A DNA stretch of 64,000 nucleotides from an uncultured bacterium (GCA_942636505.2 CALOGB020000221.1:434001-498000), one strand, 5' to 3'; shown: positions 35,653 through 45,169, numbered from the stretch's first letter. Made by a program: numbers and translations. Notes: generated by a model not told the origin, from the sequence alone.

Positions 35653-35850
35653 GTGCACGCTGAGGTGACTTGGGAGATGTCGGTCGCCTGTGCCGGGGGA
35701 CCGCATCTCCGACCGCAGCTTTCCTTCGGGCTTGTCGGGTTGCCGGTCGTGGCGTGTCCCTGGCTAAATCTGATCCAGTTTGACTCGTAAGAACATTGCG
35801 GGAACATCAATCCGATGCGATGAGTGTTCCGACGATTCGAGGATACGATT

Positions 35851-36087
35851 ATGGCCGATTACGACGACGACCAGCAGGAGCCTAAGCCCGCGTTTGGCAA
35901 GTGGCTGCTGACGCAGCGCGACCGCGGCGATTGGGTCGACGGTATCGCCGACGCTGCGCGTGCGGATCGGACCTTTCCCAAGAACGGCGATCCGGAGGCT
36001 GTGCGCGCACATTTGCGCAAGCAGCAGGCCGACGGTGACGCCTTTGCCGCGATCGACGATGCCGAGAGCGATTGGATGGCGGTCTAG
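35851..36087 (+). CDS. YozE SAM-like family protein
   Basis: The 78-residue protein carries the YozE pattern FGKWLLTQRDRGDWVDGIAD, then RTFPKNGD and AESDWMAV. The family is small, helical and of unknown function. GAGGA lies eight bases upstream of ATG 35851. It stands alone, about 200 bp from its neighbours on either side. Confidence 0.8.
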   Translation: MADYDDDQQEPKPAFGKWLLTQRDRGDWVDGIADAARADRTFPKNGDPEAVRAHLRKQQADGDAFAAIDDAESDWMAV

Positions 36088-36291
36088 ACGGTGCTGGTCG
36101 TCATGCGACGATTAGTGAGACCGTATTGGCGGCAGTATCGGATGGAATTGTCGATACGTTAGGAGTTGGCCCGAGGGCGCAAGAATGCGTCTGGGGCAGG
36201 GTAGGATGACCGATCTATCAAGCAAAAACATATGGGGCGTCCCGCTATCAGAACGCCCCTTTAGCTATGTCGGCGTTGAAGACGTTGGCGA

Positions 36292-36813
36292 TTACGCCAT
36301 CGAAACCTTCGTCCGCGTGGATGTGTGCCCACCCGAGCGATAGAGGACGTCGGCGGCATCTTCGGCGTTGATCCCGGCAGCGCTGGTATCGACGGAGACG
36401 AACACGCCGCCTTCATTGATGCGGCCTTCATAGTAGCTGGCATCGACGCGGCTGACACCGTGATCAGTCATAACCTTTTCCAGTCCGCCAACGGCGCCAC
36501 CGAGCGCCGCGCCCGTGATCGCAGCGCCTGGGATGGCCGCGGACGCAATCGCGCCAGCGGCAACGAGGGGACCGACCCCGGGGATAGCGAGGGCTGCGAT
36601 GCCGAGCAGCGTGCCGATGCCTGCGCCAGCCGCGACCTTGCCGACGAACTCCTGCGTGTCGCCGTTGCCGTCCGTGGTGGTGTTCTTGCCGTCATGCTGG
36701 GCAACGATGGAGATCGCGCTGTCGTTGATACCGGCTGCGCGAAGCTCGGACACGGCGCGCTCGGCGTCTGCATGATTATCGAAAACCGCGGATACCAGGT
36801 TCGTGCTCATCAT
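36292..36813 (-). CDS. General-stress-protein-like (YflT-type) glycine-zipper protein
   Basis: The 173-residue protein begins STNLVSAVFDNHADAERAVS, an alpha/beta motif like the YflT heat/salt-stress domain. A central glycine/alanine-rich hydrophobic stretch (about 60-108, VAAGAGIGTLLGIAALAI) could insert in membranes. The C-terminus repeats the small alpha/beta pattern (GGVFVSVDT, AEDAADVLYRSGG). Two adjacent ATGs start the gene. A stress role is inferred from the family only. Confidence 0.75.
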   Translation of the reverse strand: MMSTNLVSAVFDNHADAERAVSELRAAGINDSAISIVAQHDGKNTTTDGNGDTQEFVGKVAAGAGIGTLLGIAALAIPGVGPLVAAGAIASAAIPGAAITGAALGGAVGGLEKVMTDHGVSRVDASYYEGRINEGGVFVSVDTSAAGINAEDAADVLYRSGGHTSTRTKVSMA

Positions 36814-37017
36814 CAGTTCCAGTCGGGGACAGGTTGTAGATCAGCGTAGAAGCCGCATCGAAGGCCTAACGTTCCGGAAATTGAGAGTTAGCGGCGCGTT
36901 AACTTCGACTGTTGCGGATAAGGTGGCCGACCAGAATCGCGTCTCTGGGTCGAACGGGTAGGGCGGCGGCAATCGCTGCCCAAGGAGGGCAGAGCGATTG
37001 CCGGCAGGGTGTCAAGC

Positions 37018-37131
37018 CTATTGGTAGCCGCCGTTTTCCTCACGCTCCTTGGCGGCGTCCTCCTGTACCTTTTCCATCTCCTCTGCCTCTTCGGCGGGGG
37101 GTGAGCCGTCGGTTTTCGGATCGTCGATCAT
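37018..37131 (-). CDS. Tiny acidic protein ending EREENGGYQ
   Basis: This 37-residue protein starts MIDDPKTDGSPPAEEAEEME and is highly charged and probably disordered. GAGGAG sits six bases before ATG 37131; an ATG two codons earlier directly abuts it and is less likely. It resembles small hypothetical proteins of sphingomonads. It supports the view of this area as a cluster of small accessory genes. Confidence 0.65.
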   Translation of the reverse strand: MIDDPKTDGSPPAEEAEEMEKVQEDAAKEREENGGYQ

Positions 37132-37425
37132 GGTCATCTCCTCGCCGGTTCAACGCGCGGCAAAGCTTTTGGGGGCAGCCATAGTGTCTGAGCGTCGCTC
37201 AATATGTGCCACGAACAACAGGGAAACTTTGCGGTTTATTGAGACTGAGACGACGCTGCGGACAACGCTCCGCTGGGGCCGTCGGTCCTGGGTGCCAGAG
37301 TCCGGGCATTTTAAAACGACAAGGGTCGTGACGTCGCTGTCTGACGATCGCCCCCGCCACCAGGGCGGGGCCGGCATTTCTCGTGATGAAATCTGGGGCA
37401 GCCCGGGATGAAAACCGGCATTCAC

Positions 37426-37499
37426 TGGAGGCCCGACCGGGAATCGAACCCGGGTGCGAGGATTTGCAGTCCTCTACGTCACCACTCCGCCATCGGGCC
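37426..37499 (-). tRNA. tRNA-Cys (anticodon GCA)
   Basis: The acceptor stem is GGCCCGA/TCGGGCC with discriminator T and encoded CCA. The anticodon arm is GAGGA-CTGCAAA-TCCTC, giving GCA for cysteine. The T-arm CCGGGTTCGATTCCCGG is canonical. Confidence 0.97.
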
Positions 37500-37709
37500 C
37501 CGATTGCGTGAAGGCGGCGCAAATGCTTCGTTTTTCCGCCGCGGTCAACCGGCAGTTGCGGTCCGCAGCGGAATAATCTGGTTTCCTCGACTCGCACGTC
37601 GCCGCAGGCGGTGAGCGTCGCGCGCTACCGCCCCCGGCCTCGTCCCTGGCCTCGTATCGTGACTCGCACACGTCAGCGTCTTTGCTTAGGGTTAAGTGCA
37701 AGGACGTTA

Positions 37710-38753
37710 ATGGCTTTTAGGGGCGGGCGCTTGAAGACGGACAGGATTGCGGGCGGCACGAATACGACGGGTGTCGATGACGAGGTGTTCGCGATGCCGT
37801 CGGGCATGGCAATCCGGTATGACCGGCCCGCAGCCGCGCTCGCCGACTATATCACCGGCTATCACGTCTATCGAACCGACACAGGTAGCGAAGCGGGGCA
37901 GGTCGACTGGTTCCTGCCGGCGACGGCCAACGTGCGGATCGCGATCGATGCCGGGCCGATCGCGGTCTCGATCGGTCGGCGAACCTATGATCCGCTGCCC
38001 GTGGCGAGCCTGTTCGGGCCGACCAACCAGGCGTTGAAGGCGGTGACGCATGGCGGCGTGATGATCGGCTTCGGGATCAGCGCGCTGGGATGGGCGCGAT
38101 TGTTCCGGCGATCGGCCGGCGACTTCCGCAACCGCATCGTGCCGCTGGAAGACGTGCTCGGCAAGGCCTTCACACGCGATCTGGTAGCGGCCTTGCAGGG
38201 CGCGCCGGACGATGCGGCCGTCGCGCCGATCCTCGATGCGATGCTGCTCGCGCGGCTGGGGGCGCCGCATGCCGATGCGCCGCAGATCCGGCAGTTGATG
38301 GAGATACTCGCGACCGACGGCCCTACCGACATCGCGTCCGCCGCTGCACAACTCGACATACCGACGCACGCGCTGCGGCGATTGTCGGTGCGCCATTTCG
38401 GGTTTCCGCCCAAAATGCTGTTGTTGCGCGCGCGGTTCCTGCGGTCGTTCGTCCGGCTAATGATGGCCGGTGGCGAGGCGGATTATACGACGATCGACCG
38501 CTCCTATTTCGATGCGTCGCATTTTCTCCGCGATTCGGCGACGTTCCTGGGAATGACCCCGCGGCGTTTCATGGCGCTGACCAAGCCGTTCCTGAAGGCA
38601 AGCCTGCGGGCGCGGAATGCAGTGCTGGGATCGCCGACGCAGGTGCTGCACGACATCGAAAAGGCGCCGGCGCGCGATGCGCAGCCGCGCGACTCGACCC
38701 GCGCGACGCAACAGCGGGTCATTTCGCGGGACGGTTCCGCGATCGGGTGCTAA
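37710..38753 (+). CDS. AraC-family transcriptional regulator
   Basis: This protein of about 347 residues has an N-terminal sensing domain (about 30-190; RPAAALADYITGYHVYRTDT, VASLFGPTNQ) and a C-terminal double helix-turn-helix (about 215-310) with LDIPTHALRRLSVRHFGFPP and the AraC signature around FDASHFLRDSATFLGMTPRR. ATG 37710 has AAGGA six bases upstream; ATG 37794 would begin directly at the sensing domain. The tail after 315 is disordered. The target and effector are not indicated by the neighbours. Confidence 0.85.
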   Translation: MAFRGGRLKTDRIAGGTNTTGVDDEVFAMPSGMAIRYDRPAAALADYITGYHVYRTDTGSEAGQVDWFLPATANVRIAIDAGPIAVSIGRRTYDPLPVASLFGPTNQALKAVTHGGVMIGFGISALGWARLFRRSAGDFRNRIVPLEDVLGKAFTRDLVAALQGAPDDAAVAPILDAMLLARLGAPHADAPQIRQLMEILATDGPTDIASAAAQLDIPTHALRRLSVRHFGFPPKMLLLRARFLRSFVRLMMAGGEADYTTIDRSYFDASHFLRDSATFLGMTPRRFMALTKPFLKASLRARNAVLGSPTQVLHDIEKAPARDAQPRDSTRATQQRVISRDGSAIGC

Positions 38754-39024
38754 GGACAGGCGCAGAGGTGTTGCCGGGATTTCTCGTGCGCCCTCGACGC
38801 CCCGTTCGCGGCATCTCGGTGTCACACGGGCGGGCGGGGCGTCTCCCGGTCCCCCGCGGGCCCGCCGCCGACGCCCCTGTGAATCGTGGCGAAATCCGAC
38901 CAACCGATGCTTGGCGTTGCCGCGCCCACGCGATAACAGACGGGCCATATCCGGCCGCGCGATATCGGAGCGATCCGAAACAAGTGTATTGCGTGGCTAA
39001 AACAGTTGTGCGACAGGATGCGCC

Positions 39025-39750
39025 ATGACGACGACGACTCTCGATACTCCTTCGCTCGCAGCCGATACCCATCAGATCGGCGGGACAACCGTGTCCATGG
39101 CTCCCGCAACGTTCGACACGATGCGTCACGCGATGGTGGCGAGCCAGTTGCGCACCAACGCAGTCAACGACCAGCGCGTCGTCGCGGCGATGGCACGCGT
39201 GCCGCGCGAGGCGTTCATGCCCGCCGACGTCCGCGCACTCGCATACCGCGACGCGACGATCCCGTTGGGACGCGGACGCTACGCCAACCTGCCGATGGCA
39301 ACGGGCCGTTTGCTCACCGAAGCTTATCTGACCGCGACCGACCGTGTCCTGCTGATCGGTGCCGCGACCGGCTACACTGCGGCTGTGCTGGCCGAGATCG
39401 TCGAATCGGTCGTCGCGGTCGAGAGCGATCCTGCCTTGCTGGCGATTGCTCGGGAAGCACTCGCCGGAACCGGTAACGTCGAACTCGTCGAGGCACCGAT
39501 GCAGGACGGCCACGCCGCCGGCGCGCCTTATGACGTGCTGATCGTCGATGGGGCGATCGAGACCGTGCCCGACGCGTTGATCGCGCAGGTCAAGTCGGGT
39601 GGTCGTGTGACCGCAGGAATCGCCGAGCGCGGACTGACCCGGCTCGCATCGGGGCGCAAGACCGATGGCGGGTTTGCGCTCTCGGCGTTCGTCGATGTCG
39701 AATGCGTGAGCCTGCCTGGCTTCGACGCCCCCAAACCCTTCCGGTTCTGA
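39025..39750 (+). CDS. Protein-L-isoaspartate O-methyltransferase family protein
   Basis: The 241-residue methyltransferase has TMRHAMVASQLRTNAVNDQR, VPREAFMP, and SAM-binding LLIGAATGYTAAVLAEIV, the layout of Pcm. The usual Pcm GTGSGY is here GAATGY, so repair activity is probable but not certain. The start may be ATG 39025 (AGGAT upstream) or ATG 39097, which fits the family better. It lies 10 bp before tolC, an arrangement suggesting one transcript. Confidence 0.85.
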   Translation: MTTTTLDTPSLAADTHQIGGTTVSMAPATFDTMRHAMVASQLRTNAVNDQRVVAAMARVPREAFMPADVRALAYRDATIPLGRGRYANLPMATGRLLTEAYLTATDRVLLIGAATGYTAAVLAEIVESVVAVESDPALLAIAREALAGTGNVELVEAPMQDGHAAGAPYDVLIVDGAIETVPDALIAQVKSGGRVTAGIAERGLTRLASGRKTDGGFALSAFVDVECVSLPGFDAPKPFRF

Positions 39751-39760
39751 GCAGAAAACC

Positions 39761-41290
39761 ATGGCCCGCGCCGCACTTCTCCGCAGTCTGCTCCTGAGTG
39801 TTGCGCTGACGTATAGCGCTGCACCACTCCATGCGGAGACGCTGCGAGAGGCGCTGGTCAAGGCGTACAACACCAACCCGACGATCACGGCACGGCGGGC
39901 AACCCTGCGTGCCACTGACGAGAACGTCCCGATTGCGCGCGCGTCCGGACTTCCGTCAGTCAATGCCACCGGCGACTATACTGAATTCGTCGTTACCGCG
40001 GCGAACAGCTTCACCGCCTTGCCGCGTCAGGTCGCGGCGCGCGCCAATGTCTCGGTGCCGCTGTACCAGGGCGGGCAGGTCCGCAATTCGGTCGCCGCGG
40101 CCAAGACCCGCGTCGAGGCAGGCCGCGCGACGCTGCGAAGCACCGAAGCCGACCTGTTCACCAACGTCGTCGCCGCGTACATGGACGTGATCCGCGACGA
40201 GGCGATCGTCGGCCTGAACACGCAGAACGTCCGCGTGCTAGACGTCAACCTCCAGGCCAGCCGCGACCGTTTCCAGGTCGGCGACCTGACCCGCACCGAC
40301 GTTGCGCAGTCCGAGGCGCGCCTCGCACTGGCCCGCGCACAGCTCCAGTCCGCGCAGGCCAATCTGATATCCAGCCGCGAAAGCTATATCCAGTTCGTCG
40401 GGACGCCACCCGGCTCGCTCGATGCCCCCCCGACGCTGCCGCATCTCCCCGATAGCCCAGCTTCGGCCGTCACCGTGGCGATCGACAACAACCCGGTGCT
40501 GATCGCCGCCGCGAAGGAACGCGACGCGACCCGCTACGATGTCGGCGTCGCCCGCGCGAGCCGCCTGCCGCAGATCAGCGCGGTCGGTGGCGCCAGCTAC
40601 ACCAATTATCTCGGCTCCGCGTCGAATGCCGACGGCAGCGCCATCACCTTTCCCAACGTGAACAAGTCGGTGCAGGCCGGGCTGTCGCTGACATTGCCGC
40701 TGTTCCAGGGCGGACGCCCCGCTGCGCAGGTTCGCCAGGCCGAGGCGTTCCAGTCGCGCGCGATCGAGAACGTCACCGCGACCGAGCGCAACGTCATCGC
40801 GCAGGCGCGCTCCGCCTTTGCCATCTGGCGCTCGTCGGAGCAGGTGATCCAGTCGTCGGAAACCGCGGTGAATGCGAACAAGCTCAGCCTCGAAGGCGTC
40901 CGCGCCGAGAACAGCGTCGGCACGCGAACGATCCTCGACATCCTCAACGCCGAGCAGGAATTGCTCAACAGCCAGGTCACGCTCGTGACCGCGCGGCGCG
41001 ACGCGTATGTCGCGGGCTTCGCGCTGCTGGCCGCGATGGGCCAGGCCGAGGCGCGCGACCTCGGGCTCGACGGCGGCGTGCTGTACGATCCGGTCGCGAA
41101 CTACAACCGCGTCCGCCACAAGATCTGGGATTTCGGCGGCGACGGCGAGCCCGTGCCGGTCGCCACCCGCACCGCGCAGTCGCCCGCGCAGAACGCCACG
41201 GTTCAGGCGCAGTACGACCCGTTGCTCGATACGCCGGTTGACAGGAACCCCGCCTTGACGACAGGTAAGGACGCGCCGAGCCGCCAATAG
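39761..41290 (+). CDS. tolC: TolC family outer-membrane efflux protein
   Basis: The 509-residue protein has a signal peptide (about 1-25, ending LHA) and two outer-membrane-factor repeats. It starts TLREALVKAYNTNPTI, with LYQGGQVRNSV in the first repeat and LPLFQGGRPAAQVRQAEAF in the second. It forms the outer-membrane channel for type I secretion or RND efflux. No pump genes adjoin it, as is usual for the general-purpose TolC. The C-terminal 60 residues are proline/glutamine-rich. Confidence 0.92.
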   Translation: MARAALLRSLLLSVALTYSAAPLHAETLREALVKAYNTNPTITARRATLRATDENVPIARASGLPSVNATGDYTEFVVTAANSFTALPRQVAARANVSVPLYQGGQVRNSVAAAKTRVEAGRATLRSTEADLFTNVVAAYMDVIRDEAIVGLNTQNVRVLDVNLQASRDRFQVGDLTRTDVAQSEARLALARAQLQSAQANLISSRESYIQFVGTPPGSLDAPPTLPHLPDSPASAVTVAIDNNPVLIAAAKERDATRYDVGVARASRLPQISAVGGASYTNYLGSASNADGSAITFPNVNKSVQAGLSLTLPLFQGGRPAAQVRQAEAFQSRAIENVTATERNVIAQARSAFAIWRSSEQVIQSSETAVNANKLSLEGVRAENSVGTRTILDILNAEQELLNSQVTLVTARRDAYVAGFALLAAMGQAEARDLGLDGGVLYDPVANYNRVRHKIWDFGGDGEPVPVATRTAQSPAQNATVQAQYDPLLDTPVDRNPALTTGKDAPSRQ

Positions 41291-41316
41291 GGGCGCGCGG
41301 GGCTACGGGGTTTGGG

Positions 41317-41901
41317 ATGGTCCGGATGGGGGATGTCAACGGCGAGCCGTCGATGGAGGAAATCCTCTCGTCGATCAAACGCATCATCGCAGAAGAGGGC
41401 GATACGCCCGGCCGGTCGCGTCGGCCTGCGCGCGCGACGGCTGCCGCCGTCGACCACGATCCCGCCTATTTCGACGGCGATCACGACGATGACGAGATTC
41501 TCGAACTGAGCGACCCCATGCCCGATCGTACGCCGCGCCCGCCCAAGTCTCCGGTGCTTAATACCGTCGAGACCCCGCCCGAGCCACGCCACGCCGCGCC
41601 GCAAATGGCCCCCCAGATGACATCGCCAAAGCCCGCGCCGAGCGCCAAGCCGCAACCGGCCACCGATGCCGCGGCCGAGCCGATCGTCTCGCGCCACACC
41701 GCCGCTGCAACGCGCGCGCCGCTCGAGGCGTTGACGCGGATGATGGTAAAACCCGAGACAGGCAATGACGGCACGCTGGAGGGCCTGGTGCGCGAAATGC
41801 TTCGCCCGATGCTGCGCGAGTGGATCGACGCCAACCTTCCCAATATGGTCGAGGACATGGTCTCGCGTGAGATCGCCAAGATCATGAACCAGCAGCCCTA
41901 A
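41317..41901 (+). CDS. popZ: PopZ-like polar organizing protein (DUF2497)
   Basis: The 194-residue protein has the PopZ plan: N-terminal helix PSMEEILSSIKRIIAEEGD, a long acidic/proline-rich disordered middle (about 35-140), and the C-terminal assembly region GLVREMLRPMLREWIDANLP followed by VEDMVSREIAKI. In Caulobacter PopZ anchors ParB and polar proteins at the cell pole. It precedes valS, a common alphaproteobacterial gene order. The start is ATG 41317 or 41326. Confidence 0.88.
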   Translation: MVRMGDVNGEPSMEEILSSIKRIIAEEGDTPGRSRRPARATAAAVDHDPAYFDGDHDDDEILELSDPMPDRTPRPPKSPVLNTVETPPEPRHAAPQMAPQMTSPKPAPSAKPQPATDAAAEPIVSRHTAAATRAPLEALTRMMVKPETGNDGTLEGLVREMLRPMLREWIDANLPNMVEDMVSREIAKIMNQQP

Positions 41902-41906
41902 ACCAA

Positions 41907-41955
41907 CCTGCTCCCCTCTCTGAAAGGGAGGGGCCGGGGGTGGGTAGGTCGGTTG
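41907..41955. repeat. Half copy of a family B palindromic repeat
   Basis: The sequence CTCTCTGAAAGGGAGGGGCC followed by GGGGGTGGGTAGG matches the left arm of family B, but no complementary right arm follows before valS. It is a truncated element in the popZ-valS gap. Confidence 0.8.
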
Positions 41956-42037
41956 AAGCGCGGTAACGCACATTCCACCACGCGGCACGCTCCCCAAAGG
42001 CTGGCCTAGCCCCGACACGCTCGCTAAGGCCATCGGC

Positions 42038-44830
42038 ATGAGCGAGCTTCCCAAAACATTCGACCCGGCCTCCATCGAATCGCGCTGGTACGCGCATTGG
42101 GAGGCGAGCGGCCAGTTTCGTCCCGACCGCCCGAACGCCGAGCCCTGGACGATCGTCAACCCGCCGCCCAACGTCACGGGCTCGCTGCACATCGGCCACG
42201 CGCTCGATAACACGCTGCAGGACATCCTCACGCGCCACGCCCGCCTGAAGGGCAAGGATGCGCTGTGGGTGGTCGGCACCGATCACGCCGGCATCGCAAC
42301 GCAGATGGTGGTCGAGCGCCAGATGGGCGCGGCCGTTCCCCCCCAGAAGCGCACCGACCTGACCCGCGAGGAGTTCGTCGCGAAGGTCTGGTCGTGGAAG
42401 GAAGAGAGCGGCGGCGAGATCACGCAGCAGCTCCGCCGGCTCGGCTGCTCGATGGACTGGGCGAACGAGCGCTTCACGATGGACGAGGGCTTTTCGAAGG
42501 CCGTCCTGAAAGTGTTCGTCGACCTTCACAAGCAGGGGCTGCTGTACCGCGACAAGCGTCTGGTGAACTGGGATCCGGGTCTCGGCACGGCGATCAGCGA
42601 CCTCGAGGTCGAGACGCGCGAGATCAAGGGCAGCTTCTGGCACCTGCGCTATCCGCTCGAAGACGGATCGGGCTTCATCGAGGTCGCGACCACGCGGCCC
42701 GAGACGATGCTCGCCGACATGGCGGTGGCGGTGAACGGCGCGGATGAACGCTACACCGCGCTGATCGGCAAGCAGGTGAAGCTGCCGATCACCGGACGCC
42801 TGATCCCGATCATCGCCGACGACCATGCCGATCCGGAGCTAGGCTCGGGCGCGGTGAAGATCACGCCGGGCCACGACTTCAACGATTTCGAGGTCGGCAA
42901 GCGGGCAGGGATGGCCGCCGGGTCGATGCTCAACATGCTCGATGCCAAGGCGCGCGTCGTCCAGGTGTCCGACGGGCTGATCCCGGTCGAGCTGCTCGGG
43001 CTGACGACCGCCGAGGCACGCAAGGCCGTGGTCGCGCGACTGAAGGACGAAGGCTTCCTGATCCCGCATGTCGACAAAGACGGTGAAGAGCACGACGCCG
43101 AACCGCGCACGATCCAGACGCCATATGGCGACCGTTCGGGCGTGGTGATCGAGCCGTGGCTGACCGACCAATGGTATGTCGACGCGAAGACGCTCGCCCA
43201 GCCGGCGATCGAGGCGGTGCGCGTCGGCGCGATCGATATCGTCCCGAAGACGTGGGAGAAGACGTTCTTCAACTGGATGGACAACATCCAGCCCTGGTGC
43301 GTGTCGCGCCAACTTTGGTGGGGCCACCAGATCCCGGCGTGGTTCGGACCTGAAGGTACGCCGTACGTAGCGGAGACCGAGGCGGAAGCGCAGGCTCTAG
43401 CGGGCGAAGGGGTGAGCCTCACGCGCGACCCCGACGTCCTCGACACTTGGTTCTCGTCCGCCCTCTGGCCCTTCGCCACGCTCGGCTGGCCCGAGGAAGC
43501 CACTGTTCCCTCTCCCCTGCGGGGAGAGGGCCAGGGTGAGGGGCAGCCAAGCAGCGCGGCGCCCGGTACCGCCCCTCACCCCGACCCTCTCCCCGCAGGG
43601 GAGAGGGAGCAGAAGCAGTTAGGCGGACGCTACCCGAACGATGTCCTCATTTCCGGCTTCGACATCCTGTTCTTCTGGAACGCGCGGATGATGATGCAGG
43701 GGCTGCACTTCATGAAGGACGTGCCGTTCCGCACGCTCTACCTCCACGGTCTCGTCCGTGCGGCGGACGGCGCGAAGATGTCGAAGTCGAAGGGCAACGT
43801 CGTCAACCCGCTCGGGCTGATCGACACCTACGGCGCCGACGCGCTGCGCTTCTTCATGGCGGCGATGGAGAGCCAGGGCCGCGACATCAAGATGGATGAG
43901 AAACGCGTCGAGGGCTATCGCAACTTCGCCACCAAGCTGTGGAACGCGGCCCGGTTCGCGCAGGCCAACGGCATCGCCGCGAGCACCACTCTGGAGGCAC
44001 CGCGCGCGGACCTCGCCGTCAACAAGTGGATCATCGCCGAGACGATCGCGACCGTCCAGACGGTTGACCTCGCGCTCGCCGACTACCGCTTCGACGGTGC
44101 CGCCAACGCGATCTACCAGTTCGCGTGGAGCCGCTTCTGCGACTGGTATCTCGAACTGATCAAGCCACAGATGATCGGCGACGAGCGCGGCGTCATCGAT
44201 GCCGAGTCGAAGCTGGTTGCGGGCTGGGTGCTCGACCAGATCCTGGTCCTGCTCCACCCGTTCATGCCGTTCATCACCGAGGAACTCTGGCACGCGATGG
44301 GCCCGCGCGAGCACGACCTGATCGTCGCGCAGTGGCCGATGGCGGACGCGCGTTCGCTCGATCCGGAGGCGAGCAAGGAGGTCGACTGGCTGATCCGCCT
44401 GGTGCAGGAAATTCGCACCGCGCGTAACGAACTGAACGTGCCGCCAGGTGCGCGCCTGCCGCTTCACGTCCGTGATGCGAACGCGTCGACGTTGGCGCGG
44501 CTCGAACGCCAGGCACCAGCGCTCGCGCGTCTCGCCCGCGTCACGCATGCCGAGGGCGAAGCCACCGGCGGCGCGGCGCAGGTCGTGGTGGATGAAGCGA
44601 CCTTCGTCCTGCCGCTCGAAGGCGTCATCGACCTCGATTCCGAGCGCGCCCGTCTGACCAAGGCGATCGCGGCGGCAGAGAAAGAGCGCGACGCGCTGTC
44701 GGGCCGCCTCGGCAATGCGAGCTTCGTCGAACGCGCCAAGCCCGAAGCGGTGGAAAAAGCCAAGGCCGACCACGCCGACAAGGCCGCCGAAGCGGCGCGG
44801 TTGCAGGCGGCACTCGGGCGCTTGGGCTAA
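42038..44830 (+). CDS. valS: Valyl-tRNA synthetase with an in-frame palindromic insert
   Basis: The 930-residue class I synthetase charges tRNA-Val. HIGH is H51-H54 (GSLHIGHAL), the editing domain covers about 200-345, KMSKS is K580-S584, and an anticodon-binding domain and C-terminal coiled coil follow (about 865-930). Between LGWPEE (about 487) and LGGRYPNDVLISGFD (about 530), where relatives have a few residues, there are about 40 extra residues (SPLRGEGQGEGQ...PHPDPLPAGERE). They are encoded by a palindromic element at 43508-43607. The frame stays open and every motif is intact, so the enzyme is very likely functional. Confidence 0.95.
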   Translation: MSELPKTFDPASIESRWYAHWEASGQFRPDRPNAEPWTIVNPPPNVTGSLHIGHALDNTLQDILTRHARLKGKDALWVVGTDHAGIATQMVVERQMGAAVPPQKRTDLTREEFVAKVWSWKEESGGEITQQLRRLGCSMDWANERFTMDEGFSKAVLKVFVDLHKQGLLYRDKRLVNWDPGLGTAISDLEVETREIKGSFWHLRYPLEDGSGFIEVATTRPETMLADMAVAVNGADERYTALIGKQVKLPITGRLIPIIADDHADPELGSGAVKITPGHDFNDFEVGKRAGMAAGSMLNMLDAKARVVQVSDGLIPVELLGLTTAEARKAVVARLKDEGFLIPHVDKDGEEHDAEPRTIQTPYGDRSGVVIEPWLTDQWYVDAKTLAQPAIEAVRVGAIDIVPKTWEKTFFNWMDNIQPWCVSRQLWWGHQIPAWFGPEGTPYVAETEAEAQALAGEGVSLTRDPDVLDTWFSSALWPFATLGWPEEATVPSPLRGEGQGEGQPSSAAPGTAPHPDPLPAGEREQKQLGGRYPNDVLISGFDILFFWNARMMMQGLHFMKDVPFRTLYLHGLVRAADGAKMSKSKGNVVNPLGLIDTYGADALRFFMAAMESQGRDIKMDEKRVEGYRNFATKLWNAARFAQANGIAASTTLEAPRADLAVNKWIIAETIATVQTVDLALADYRFDGAANAIYQFAWSRFCDWYLELIKPQMIGDERGVIDAESKLVAGWVLDQILVLLHPFMPFITEELWHAMGPREHDLIVAQWPMADARSLDPEASKEVDWLIRLVQEIRTARNELNVPPGARLPLHVRDANASTLARLERQAPALARLARVTHAEGEATGGAAQVVVDEATFVLPLEGVIDLDSERARLTKAIAAAEKERDALSGRLGNASFVERAKPEAVEKAKADHADKAAEAARLQAALGRLG
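43508..43607. repeat. Palindromic element inside valS (family D)
   Basis: This 100-bp element has two arms of about 37 bp. Each contains a hairpin (CCCTCTCCCC-TGC-GGGGAGAGGG and the mirror form with GCA), and the arms are inverted relative to one another around a 26-bp centre. It is read through in the valS frame without a stop. It resembles the intergenic elements at 44831 in plan. Confidence 0.92.
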
Positions 44831-44941
44831 CCTGCTCCCCTCCCGCAAGCGGGAGGGGTTGGGGGAGGGGCGTGCCGCACGAGCCGGACGCCAGTACGTA
44901 CGTCGCGCCCTCCCCTGACCCCTCCCGCAAGCGGGAGGGGA
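44831..44941. repeat. Palindromic repeat, family B variant (CCCGCAAGCGGGAGGGG)
   Basis: This 111-bp inverted repeat starts one base after the valS stop. Its arms contain CTCCCCTCCCGCAAGCGGGA. With the next two elements it occupies most of the 475-bp valS-MATE gap, in which no gene is seen. Confidence 0.9.
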
Positions 44942-44978
44942 ATGCGTGGTGAAATTCGGTCTTACTCAAACCAAACAC

Positions 44979-45070
44979 CCGTCACCCCAGCGAAAGCTGC
45001 GGTATCTCCGTTGGAAAGCGCACCCGCCGCCCGATAACCTGAATACCCCAGCTTTCGCAGGGGTGACGGT
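44979..45070. repeat. Palindromic repeat, CCGTCACCCCAGCGAAAGCTG type
   Basis: Inverted ends GTCACCCCAGCGAAAGCTG and CAGCTTTCGCAGGGGTGAC (one mismatch) enclose a 50-bp spacer. It is distantly like family C. Confidence 0.88.
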
Positions 45071-45116
45071 TTGAGGCGGGGTCGCTCTGCCGTGCAGAGT
45101 ATCCGACCACCTTCTT

Positions 45117-45169
45117 GTTCTCCCGCGAAGGCGGGAGCCCAGGCTGGGTTCCCGCCTTCGCGGGGAAAC
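45117..45169. repeat. Palindromic repeat, family C (short form)
   Basis: A 53-bp near-palindrome made of GTTCTCCCGCGAAGGCGGGA and its complement. It is almost the same as 48824-48876. Confidence 0.9.

Noticed and set aside
35785..35850. GGGAAC...GTTCC upstream of the YozE-like gene considered as an EcfG stress promoter
   Set aside because: The distance between GGAAC and the GTT element is too long for the EcfG consensus, so a stress promoter cannot be claimed.
43397..43620. Possible frameshift or assembly error in valS at the extra residues
   Set aside because: The frame is continuous, both flanks match ValRS motifs, and the extra DNA is a well-formed palindromic element, so insertion explains it better.
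44831..45169. Cluster of repeats considered as a CRISPR array
   Set aside because: The units are different inverted repeats, not identical direct repeats with regular spacers, and there are no cas genes.
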